Below, piece after piece: positions 7,084 to 14,600 of a stretch of DNA of 22,205 nucleotides (the first letter of the stretch is position 1; every line of letters starts with the position of its first letter). Source of the DNA: Bacteroidales bacterium UBA3630. GTDB lineage: Bacteria; Bacteroidota; Bacteroidia; Bacteroidales; P3. The translations under genes were made by a program, and so were the position numbers. The notes under the pieces were generated by a model. The model made no database searches. It saw only the letters and a program-made list of their open reading frames with translations, and had not been told where the DNA came from. The stretch lies in the NCBI GenBank assembly GCA_002373995.1, contig DFLB01000035.1:1-22205 (forward strand), in the 5' to 3' direction.

Positions 7084-8556
7084 TCATTTGCTGCGCATCA
7101 ACACCTCGCTATGGCTCTGCCAGAGGGCCAGCAGTTCACGGTAGGCAGCATAGTCGGCCGGTGCTATCAAGCTCTTTTCGAGTGTCATATTGCGCACCAC
7201 ACGCAGTTTTTTGCCGCTCTGCTTGATGCTGATTTCCACACTGCCCACACCGTCGTGGCTTAGTGTCTGTTTCACCGCAGCGCCCACCATCTTCATTCCG
7301 GCCGGCAGCGTGATGGTAATGTCGCTCTGCAGGTCGCAGGCCGCCGACTGCAGGGGAGCCGTGCGCACCAAAGCCAAGCGGCTGGCTGACACATTGGGAG
7401 CACCAGGCACCCCGGGCAGGTGCAGACGATAGAAGCCGTCTGTAAGTGTGTCAAACGTCGGCTCGGCGGTGGTCTTGATGTTCTGCTTGGTCACCTCGTC
7501 CTTGGCTTCGCCATAGAGGGTCATGGGGGTCTTGGCGCGCACGCTGAGACAGTACTCCAGCGTATCGATCGTCACTCCCACCTCATCGCTCTGGTCGCCG
7601 ATGACACGTGCGGGATAACTCCACTGGTTCAACAGGGCAGCCAGGAGCACAGCCTTGTCGGTAGCGGTGCCGCAGCCCGTCTGCCACACCTCGGCGGCGG
7701 TGGAGTGCTTGTAGCCCAGCATGGCGGGCTCGATGTTGTTGAGGTGGATATTGTCAACCACAAAATTGCGCAACAGTTCGATGTTCTCCTTTGCCGTGCT
7801 GCCGCTGAGCAGCTTGCCCGTGGCTATCTTGGCCTCGGCCAGCCCGTTGTTGTCGAAAGCGGGGACAAATTCGGGTGTACCGTTGAAGAAACGCAGCGTC
7901 GGATAGATCATGCTGCGCTCGGGCAGATAATTGTCCACATAGCTCTGCGGCACGCCGGTGGCCGTCAGCCGGTAGCTGTGCGAGGTCTGCTCCACGGTGG
8001 GGTGGAAAGCGAAGGTCTCTGGCACATTGAGCTTGGCATGCAACTCCTGGTCGGCCGGCACGCTGATGCTCACCTCCATGCGTTCCACGGGGCTGTCTTT
8101 CACCAGCTCCAGTGTGCAACTGACGAGGTCATAGCGGCGATGGATGGTGTAGTCGACCACCACGGTGCATCCAATCTCCATGCCAGTGTGCACCATAGCC
8201 AGCTCACGCAAGTGGTTGAAGCGTCCGCAATCGGTGCACGACGACGGCAGCTGATAGACAAAGGCGTTCTGAGGCATCTCCACACGGCTACCGTCCTTGC
8301 GAACGGTGTACACCTCGTTGACGGTCAGCTCCTCAAGGTCGGGATTGTAAACCACAAAGGTCTCACCCTTGTCGGCATAAGCTGTCAGGGCGCGGTTGCG
8401 CAGTATCTGCACCTCGTGGCGGTAGTGGTAGTCGCTGGTGCCGTCGGCATTGACGGTCCACTCCTGGCGCAGCAGTTTGTACACAGCGTCAGGGTTCTGG
8501 GCAAAGACGGCGGTGCCGGACACACACACCGCAAGAATAAGGAATATCTTTTTCAT
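7084..8556 (-). CDS. DUF3857/transglutaminase-like protein, catalytic residues lost
   Basis: This is a 490-residue exported protein (signal peptide MKKIFLILAVCVSGTAVFAQ) with the N-terminal DUF3857-type beta domain (about 30-220) and a transglutaminase-like domain (about 250-350). Its neighbour upstream has the same architecture with an intact Cys-His-Asp triad. Lining up the two, CGVCKDKA becomes CGTATDKA here (the nucleophile position is A298), the FNHSV histidine position is Y335 (LEYCL), and the LDPTW aspartate position falls at about Y348/G349. All three catalytic positions therefore appear replaced, while the fold-defining residues around them remain. The likely role is non-enzymatic, such as binding protein or peptidoglycan, or assisting the paralogue. 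The open reading frame is intact and translation should start 19 bp after the paralogue ends, so it does not look like a decaying pseudogene. Confidence 0.82.
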   Translation of the reverse strand: MKKIFLILAVCVSGTAVFAQNPDAVYKLLRQEWTVNADGTSDYHYRHEVQILRNRALTAYADKGETFVVYNPDLEELTVNEVYTVRKDGSRVEMPQNAFVYQLPSSCTDCGRFNHLRELAMVHTGMEIGCTVVVDYTIHRRYDLVSCTLELVKDSPVERMEVSISVPADQELHAKLNVPETFAFHPTVEQTSHSYRLTATGVPQSYVDNYLPERSMIYPTLRFFNGTPEFVPAFDNNGLAEAKIATGKLLSGSTAKENIELLRNFVVDNIHLNNIEPAMLGYKHSTAAEVWQTGCGTATDKAVLLAALLNQWSYPARVIGDQSDEVGVTIDTLEYCLSVRAKTPMTLYGEAKDEVTKQNIKTTAEPTFDTLTDGFYRLHLPGVPGAPNVSASRLALVRTAPLQSAACDLQSDITITLPAGMKMVGAAVKQTLSHDGVGSVEISIKQSGKKLRVVRNMTLEKSLIAPADYAAYRELLALWQSHSEVLMRSK

Positions 8557-8575
8557 GACTCTTTCTTTTCCTGAT

Positions 8576-10588
8576 TTACTTGGTCAATATCACGGGCGTC
8601 TCCGCCACCTTCTTCTGGCCCAGGGCGCTGGCGCGGAAAGCCGTCCAGTCCTGAGCGTCGTAGACACGCTTGCCGAAGACGGCCTGCTCGCCGAAGGTGA
8701 GTTTCGTGCCGTCGAGCTGGAAACCGCAGCCAAAAGCAGCGGCGGGGTTAGCCACCCCATCCACCATCGGGTAGTGCATTTGCGAGGGGGCAAAGGGCAA
8801 CTCGATGGTCTCGCGGATATCAACCAAGCGGCTGCAACGGTCGCTGAAGGGTTGCGTGCGGGTGGCCTGGCTGAGGTCGAAATTGAGGTGCCCCATGGCA
8901 CGCTGGTAGAATTTGCGGGCCGAGAGGGGGATGAACTCGATGACGTCCTTCGTGACAGTGGCGTAGTTAGGGATAGTGTAGCTATAGGTAATCTGCACCG
9001 GCTGTTCCAGGTAGCGGTCGGGGTCGGTGTACTGAATGTCTTTGATTTGCGCATTGGGAGCGATGCGGAGCAGCTCAAGTTCGAGGTTGCGGCGCCACTC
9101 GCTCTGACGGGCGCTGAATACGCCGCGCACAGCGGCATCGCTCTGGCCCTCGGCGGTGATGGTGAGGGTACCGGTGAGGGTGCCGTCCTTGCCGATAGCG
9201 CTCTGGCCGGTGATGCGGATGTAGTGGTTCTCGGCAGGCGAAATGGGGGTCTCCATCAGGTCGCAGCCTTCGGCGGTACCGATGAGGTAGCCCTGCTGCT
9301 GCTCGGCGCTGCTCCACAACTCGCGCACATTGGGCACCCATGTGGGGTCGAGCATACGGAACGAGCCGTCGCGCAGCTGCACGGCGCAGACCGAGTGGTT
9401 AAACTGGTCGGCCGGGATGCGGTCGATACGCTCGCCGGCCATGGTCATGGCGGCGTAGGCCTTGAAGCCCGCAGCGCGCAGGAAGCCGATGAGCGTCGAG
9501 GCCTTGTCCTTGCACACACCGCAACGGTCGGTGAAGTTCATCTCCTGGTTGTGCAATGTGAAGCCCTCGCCCTCGCCCATCGAGATGCCGGCATAGCGGA
9601 TATTGTCGGCCACCCAGTGGGTGAGGCGGCTGATGCTGTCCATCTCGTCCTTGGCGCCACGGAGCAGTTCGTTGACCTTCCGGCGCACAGCGGGCGTAGG
9701 CTCGAACGAGCCGTAATCCTCGTTCACGCCGTAGAACCAGCGGCTCTTGGCCTGCCAGTCGGGGCTGGTCGAGAGGAGCAGCTTGGTCTGCATGTCGTTG
9801 TTGGCCAGGGCACGCGGCTCGCGCTTGAGGGGCATGATGTCCTCCTTGTTGGTGAAGGTGTAGAGGCTGCGTCCCTCCTCGTCGGCAGCCTCACGACGAA
9901 TGTCGAGCTGGCTGTTCATAGGCGTGCCGTGGAAGTAGACCTGATACTGCAGCTGCTTAGAATCCAGTATGTTGAGCTGGTAGACCTTCTTCTGCACAGG
10001 CTGGTCGCTCCAGAAGGGGACGATGTCGTAGAAGTGGCCCTTCATGGGGGGCACATAGCGCGCATCATCGTCGGGCAGGGCGGCAAAGGTGCCGTTGAGC
10101 CCCTCGCTGTTGTCAGCCAGCAGCGCGTAGGTGTAGCCTTTCTTGTAGGTGCGCACGTCGAGCTCGTCGCCGACATCGAGGTGGCCCACCTCGACCATCT
10201 TCTGGCTGGCGCCCCAATAGATCATGCGGGCGGGAGCCACATAGTCGTAGACCGTGGTGTTGCCGTCGCGACCGGGCCAGAGGAGGGTGTCCGTGCGGCC
10301 ACTGATGCGGTGCACCACCACATGGGTTATCTCGCAGTAGGCCGACAGGGGGTCGTAGTCCATCTTCACCGTGCTCCACTGCGCGCTGCCCGCCGGCGAG
10401 AGCATACGTATCAACCTGTGGGTCAACACATGGCTCAAGCCCGACTCTTCCATATACACCCCCGTCGAGTCGTAGAGCGTCAGCGTCTTGTTGCCGGCAT
10501 AGCGGCTCGGCAACGCGTTGTGCTGTGCAACGGCCATACCCGTCATCGCCAGCGCCAACGCGCACATTATCAAAGCTTTCTTTGTCAT
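8576..10588 (-). CDS. DUF3857 and transglutaminase domain protein, apparently active
   Basis: This exported protein is 670 residues from the chosen ATG at 10588, which gives a clean signal peptide (MTKKALIMCALALAMTGMAVAQ). An in-frame GTG at 10609, directly after the upstream stop, would add seven residues. Numbered from that GTG, the DUF3857 region is about 65-250. The transglutaminase-like core is about 310-425, with C366 (CGVCKDKA), H405 (DQFNHSV) and D421 (MLDPTW) forming a complete triad. A C-terminal beta-rich region follows. In Bacteroidota such proteins are periplasmic or surface proteins of unknown substrate; peptidase or amidase activity is possible. It lies between a small membrane protein gene (21 bp gap) and its inactive paralogue (19 bp gap), so it is clearly within an operon. 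Confidence 0.87.
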   Translation of the reverse strand: MTKKALIMCALALAMTGMAVAQHNALPSRYAGNKTLTLYDSTGVYMEESGLSHVLTHRLIRMLSPAGSAQWSTVKMDYDPLSAYCEITHVVVHRISGRTDTLLWPGRDGNTTVYDYVAPARMIYWGASQKMVEVGHLDVGDELDVRTYKKGYTYALLADNSEGLNGTFAALPDDDARYVPPMKGHFYDIVPFWSDQPVQKKVYQLNILDSKQLQYQVYFHGTPMNSQLDIRREAADEEGRSLYTFTNKEDIMPLKREPRALANNDMQTKLLLSTSPDWQAKSRWFYGVNEDYGSFEPTPAVRRKVNELLRGAKDEMDSISRLTHWVADNIRYAGISMGEGEGFTLHNQEMNFTDRCGVCKDKASTLIGFLRAAGFKAYAAMTMAGERIDRIPADQFNHSVCAVQLRDGSFRMLDPTWVPNVRELWSSAEQQQGYLIGTAEGCDLMETPISPAENHYIRITGQSAIGKDGTLTGTLTITAEGQSDAAVRGVFSARQSEWRRNLELELLRIAPNAQIKDIQYTDPDRYLEQPVQITYSYTIPNYATVTKDVIEFIPLSARKFYQRAMGHLNFDLSQATRTQPFSDRCSRLVDIRETIELPFAPSQMHYPMVDGVANPAAAFGCGFQLDGTKLTFGEQAVFGKRVYDAQDWTAFRASALGQKKVAETPVILTK

Positions 10589-10609
10589 ATCTTGCAACTT
10601 GTTAATCAC

Positions 10610-11041
10610 TTACAATGCAGCCACAATGCCTGCCACCACCCCCGTGGGGACGGCCAGCGCGCACAGGCCCAGCATCACGATGGTCAGGATGCCGTAGTAC
10701 TTCCAGTAGCTCTTCGAGAGGCGGATAAAGGCGGCCGCCGACTCGTTGTTGTTGAAACCCACTGCTTTAGTGGCCGCTTTTGCGGCACGCATGAGGTAGA
10801 TGATCACCGGCAGCTCAAGCACCGCGCTGACCAGGTAAACCGCCCCCATCATCCATGCCGGGAACGGACACTCGGCCAGAGCCTCCGGGAAGACGGCGCT
10901 GGCCACAATCATAAAGGCACCTGCCAGCACGCACAGCGACGCCATGACGATGCCCACGATGGCAAAGAACTTGTACCAACGTCCGATGCTGTGTACACAC
11001 TGCTTTGCTTCTTGTTGAAGACGAATGTTTTGCTCATCCAT
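10610..11041 (-). CDS. Small three-helix membrane protein (DUF5362-like)
   Basis: From the ATG at 11041 this is a 143-residue protein beginning MDEQNIRLQQ. The frame is open to 11143, but the extra N-terminus would be translated from the promoter region (TACTTTTG at 11073-11080), so the shorter start is preferred. It has a short cytoplasmic N-terminus and three hydrophobic segments at about 23-49, 62-84 and 116-140, with a conserved-looking helix between segments 2 and 3 (NNNESAAAFIRLSKSYWKYY). The layout resembles small Bacteroidota membrane proteins annotated DUF5362; this family name is a recollection, not a search result. It is the first gene of the minus-strand group with two DUF3857 proteins, so a membrane partner role is plausible but unproven. 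Confidence 0.8.
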   Translation of the reverse strand: MDEQNIRLQQEAKQCVHSIGRWYKFFAIVGIVMASLCVLAGAFMIVASAVFPEALAECPFPAWMMGAVYLVSAVLELPVIIYLMRAAKAATKAVGFNNNESAAAFIRLSKSYWKYYGILTIVMLGLCALAVPTGVVAGIVAAL

Positions 11042-11072
11042 AGCTATGATACTTTTCTGTTTTTTCGGACTG

Positions 11073-11106
11073 CAAAAGTACGCTTTTTTTTCGACTTTGC
11101 GCCAAA
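11073..11106 (-). promoter_or_regulatory. Bacteroidota promoter for the DUF5362-like / DUF3857 operon
   Basis: On the minus strand TTTG (plus positions 11103-11106) is followed 22 nt later by TACTTTTG (plus 11073-11080), a good match to TTTG-N19-21-TAnnTTTG. The predicted start lies about 25 nt before the ATG at 11041 and supports that shorter start. Confidence 0.7.
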
Positions 11107-11146
11107 AATTCATCCACCGGCACACGGCAAACCCAAATTTCAAGTG

Positions 11147-11160
11147 TTAACAGATGTTAA
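11147..11160. promoter_or_regulatory. Palindrome TTAACAGATGTTAA (candidate operator)
   Basis: A perfect 6+2+6 inverted repeat lies 40 bp upstream of the -33 element of the leftward promoter. The same half-sites with N2 spacing occur at 11452-11465, 36 bp upstream of the rightward promoter, and with N6 spacing at 1760-1777. The consistent placement upstream of promoters suggests a transcription-factor site. Confidence 0.5.
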
Positions 11161-11328
11161 TCGACATGCATTCCATCCTCCCGCCCCACCACCCCGAAGG
11201 GGCACGCCGGGAGGCTGCAACCAGCCCTGCCCGCCAGGGGACAGACAAGGAGAGAAACATAGCTAAATCCCTCATAACCAGCACACATAGCATCACCCGC
11301 CGGTCATCAACACATAACACATTCACCC

Positions 11329-11433
11329 ACAGCGCAAAGAAGGCTCTCCCTCCGGTGCCGGTCCGGGGATGGTCCGAGGATGGTCCGGTGGTGGTCCGAC
11401 AAACGGCGGACCACCACCGGAGCAGAGGCGCAG
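11329..11433 (+). repeat. GGTCCG iterated element, copy 2, with long hairpin
   Basis: The left flank (11329-11348) is followed by five 11-bp positions starting at 11349, 11360, 11371, 11382 and 11393. The first is degenerate (CCTCCGGTGCC) but keeps the phase. The inverted GGACCA lies at 11408-11413, again 15 bp after the start of unit 5. Here the pairing extends to a perfect 14-bp stem, 11385-11398 with 11407-11420, around an 8-nt loop. The right flank keeps CGG, GAGG and a final AG. Copies 1 and 3 align to it without gaps. Confidence 0.85.
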
Positions 11434-11451
11434 GGAGGCCGCCCGGAGAAG

Positions 11452-11465
11452 TTAACAACTGTTAA
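11452..11465. promoter_or_regulatory. Palindrome TTAACAACTGTTAA (candidate operator)
   Basis: A perfect 6+2+6 inverted repeat identical in half-sites to the one at 11147-11160. It lies 36 bp upstream of the TTTG element of the giant gene's promoter. The pair of palindromes brackets repeat element 2 between two divergent promoters. Confidence 0.5.
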
Positions 11466-11501
11466 TCCAACGTTCCGCCAACAGACAAAAAACATCAAAA
11501 A

Positions 11502-11532
11502 TTTGTGCATTTTAAAATAATTCGTATTTTTG
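11502..11532 (+). promoter_or_regulatory. Consensus Bacteroidota promoter of the giant surface protein gene
   Basis: TTTG at 11502-11505 and TATTTTTG at 11525-11532 are separated by exactly 19 nt, the textbook spacing for the primary sigma factor of this phylum. The transcript would start near 11539 and carry a leader of about 100 nt. No other promoter is evident before the end of the thioesterase gene at 21696. Confidence 0.85.
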
Positions 11533-11540
11533 CACGGATA

Positions 11541-11605
11541 TACCCCACCCCGAGATCGGCTCAGGGGGTTGATAGCGTGTGCTATAGCGAAGAGCCGGCG
11601 GGGTA
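11541..11605 (+). ncRNA. Structured 5' leader of unknown class
   Basis: The leader can fold into nested helices. P1 pairs TACCCCACC (11541-11549) with GGCGGGGTA (11597-11605) with one mismatch. P2 pairs 11558-11562 with 11592-11596 (GGCTC/GAGCC). P3 is a 5-bp hairpin, ATAGC (11572-11576) with GCTAT (11581-11585), loop GTGT. The outer helix starts within a few bases of the predicted transcription start and the structure ends 33 nt before the ATG. I do not recognise a known riboswitch or RNA family. The fold is by eye only and has no covariation support. Confidence 0.35.
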
Positions 11606-11638
11606 GACAACACAACAAACAACTGCAAAACGACAACC

Positions 11639-14600
11639 ATGAGACAACACAGACATAGACTCCTTGCCTTGCTACTGACCCTGCTGGCCGGCACCCTGCC
11701 GGTCGGGGCCCAGACGGTGGCCCACATGGTCAACGGCGACACCGTGCGGCTCGACGGCTGCACGCTGGGCGGCGGCACCATCTTCGACGACGGCGGCCCC
11801 ACGGGCAACTACAGCAACAGCTTCGACGGATGGGTGGAGATACAGGCCAGTACCGGCGTAAGCATCACGCTCAGCGGCACTTACCAGACCGAGACCTGCT
11901 GCGACCGGCTGTGGGTCTACGACGGCGCCACGGTGCTCCTCGACGGCATGGGCGGCACGGGAACGGTCAACGCCACAGCGACCTCGGGCCTGCTGAGGAT
12001 ACGCTTCCAGACCGACTACAGCAGCACCTACTCAGGCCTGGTGCTGACATGGAGCCTCAGCGGAGTGGGCAGCGGCTGCGCCAACCCCGTGAGCGGGCTC
12101 GACACCACCGCCGTCAGCACCAACAGCATAGGCCTCACCTGGAGCGCCACCAACCCCGCCGGGCCGTTCAACATCCTTGTCGACGGCGCGTTGGCGGGCA
12201 CCGCCACCACCACCAGCTACACCCTCACCGGCCTCAACGCCAGCACCGAATACAATATCAGCGTCATAGCCACCGCCTCGGCATCCAACCAGTGCTGCGG
12301 CGGCCACCTCAGTGTGCGGACAGACTGTGGCGAAATATTCCTTCCCTACAGCGAGGGGTTCGAACAGACCGCCGAGCACGACTTCCCGCCCTGCTGGCTG
12401 TCGTCGACCAATTTCGACGACGAGAACTACCTGCCGCAGGTGGTAACGACGCAGCACCACTCTGGCTCGCAGTCGCTGATGCTCAGTTGCGGCAACAACA
12501 ACACCGCCGAGCACTACGGCATGGTGGCCACACCCCCCATCGGCGGCACCGGCGAACGGGTGATGTACGTCTACATGCGCGCCAGCCAGAGCAACACGCC
12601 AGTGATGGTGGGCCTGTGCGACAGCACGGGAACCGAGTATAACTCATACGGTTTCACACAGTTGCAGACTCTGTACATCAACACCGAGTGGACAGCCTAC
12701 CGCATCGAGTGGACAGCCACCGCCGGTGGCAAACGACTGGCCTTCAGGATGCTACAGTCGATGCAGAACAATGTTACCGGCCGGATAGTGTACATCGACG
12801 GCATGAGCGCCGAGGTGTGCGGCGTAGACTCGCTGGCAACCAGCCAGATGGACTACAACCGGCTGACGCTGTCGTGGTCAACCTTCGGCTCGCCCAACTG
12901 CACCGTGGGGGTACGCCCCATCGGTTCCGCAACCGACTCCGTCACCTACCCCGGCGCCACCTCGCCACTCAACATCACCGGCCTCGGTGCCGAACGGACC
13001 TACGTCATCACCGTATACCCCTCGTGCAACGGGCACGCCGCCGTCAGCCGCAGCATCACCGTGACGATGCCCGTCATGCCGGCCAATGCAGAACGCTACT
13101 GCTCCAACTTCCGCGAGTCCTACCCTGCCATACCCACCAATTGGACCTTCAACGCCGTGGGCAGCGCCTACTACAGCATCAACGACATGGGCATCTACAT
13201 CAACTGCGGCAGCAGCAGCGCGACGGGGACGCAGTACGTGTACCTGTCGACCGAGCGGCTGGTCAACCTGGCCGGCAAACGCGTGGTGCTACAGTACTCC
13301 GCCAGCAGCAGCAACGTGCCGATAGAGATAGGCAGCCTGCGCTATGCCGACGACCCGACGACCTTCGAGTCCTATGGCAGCTTCTACACCATATCTGACG
13401 GCAACCGGCATACCGTGATGGCTGATATTCCCGACAGCGTCACGGCAGGCTGTCTGGCCATCGGGTTCCGCTATGGCCGATACTACAGCTTCACCGTCCA
13501 TGCCGTCGAGATAGGCTATCCAGACTGCGTCGTGGGACACGAATATGTAGTGCACCGCCGCGGCACGAACGTGCAACTCGATTGGGGCGCCATCTACGAC
13601 ACCGTGCTGGTCCAGAGCGGCGTGCGAGGGTTTACCCTCGGCACCGGCCAGGTGGACACCTTCTACCACGCCCGCCGCGGCACCGTGAGGGGACTGGCGG
13701 CGAATACGGAACACGACTTCTACATCTACCGCCCCTGCGGGCAACCCTGCCTCGACCGGCAAATCACCGCGCGCACAGCCACGAGGGATTACCCAATGCC
13801 CTACTGCGAGGACTTCACCAGCGTCACAACAGACTCATGGTACAGCGGCTCAGGCGATTGGATTGCGGCACTATCCACCAACGACTGTCCCCGCTTCAAC
13901 AACGGCAGCCTCGAACTCACCTCGTGGGGGTTCTCCAACGGCTACTACACCACGGTGGAATTGCCCGATGCGGAGACCGACAGCAACAGCGTGCTGAGTT
14001 TCTACATCAGCACCACCGCCCCGACAGCCTTCTTGATAGTCGGCACCATTGCCGAAGGCTACAGCAACAGCTACTTCCGCACCCTCGACACAATACAGAT
14101 CACCAGCAGCGCACGGACACACTACTACTACCGTTTCCGCCCGAGCGACACACTCTTCGACGGCCGCATCGCCCTGCGATTCATGCACCAATACGAGTAC
14201 CTCTTCTATCGGGCGTACATCGACGAGATGCACATCGCCCATACAGCCTACGAACGCACACAACTGCTCGACGTAAGCTACGACACCGCAACGCTTGCGG
14301 TGAGCGCACTGGTGAATGCCGACAGCGTGGACATCACCCTCGCCGGAGGAGGAGGAACCACCACACAGCGAGTGGCGGCGGCAGACATCGCCTCCATCGG
14401 TTTCGGCAATCTGCAGCCCGGCACAGGATACAACGTCTATGTGACACCCCTCGACGGAGGCTGCCAGTCGTATGCATTCAACTTCTGGACGCTGGCCGAT
14501 GGCAGCAGTGGCAGTGGCGGCGGAGACGGATATGAAGGTTGCTACACGATGGACAACGTGCTGAGCGACGAATTGCCCCGCCATTGGGCAGCCACGGGGA

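Larger units (their letters stand above)
11042..11638. other. Divergent intergenic region upstream of the giant surface protein
   Basis: This 597-bp region contains no convincing gene. Left to right it holds a leftward promoter (11073-11106), a TTAACA-N2-TGTTAA palindrome (11147-11160), a GC-rich stretch with small hairpins such as CCCCGAAGGGG (about 11192-11202), repeat element 2 (11329-11433), a second palindrome (11452-11465), a rightward promoter (11502-11532) and a foldable leader (11541-11605). Frames crossing it run through these sites and are judged spurious. Confidence 0.75.

Noticed and set aside
11042..11143. Extended N-terminus (34 residues) of the small membrane protein
   Set aside because: The extension would be encoded by the promoter elements at 11073-11106; the internal ATG at 11041 gives a normal small membrane protein.
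8438..11266. A 942-residue open frame on the plus strand
   Set aside because: It lies antisense to the DUF3857 and small membrane protein genes, is rich in His/Val/Ala as expected from the reverse of GC-rich codons, has no domain pattern, and runs through a promoter and palindrome. The minus-strand proteins have signal peptides and catalytic motifs.
11154..11465. A 103-residue frame in the intergenic region (and a minus-strand frame 11147-11458)
   Set aside because: Both frames run through the GGTCCG element and the palindromes, and the predicted proteins are low-complexity His/Arg/Ser/Pro without a plausible fold.
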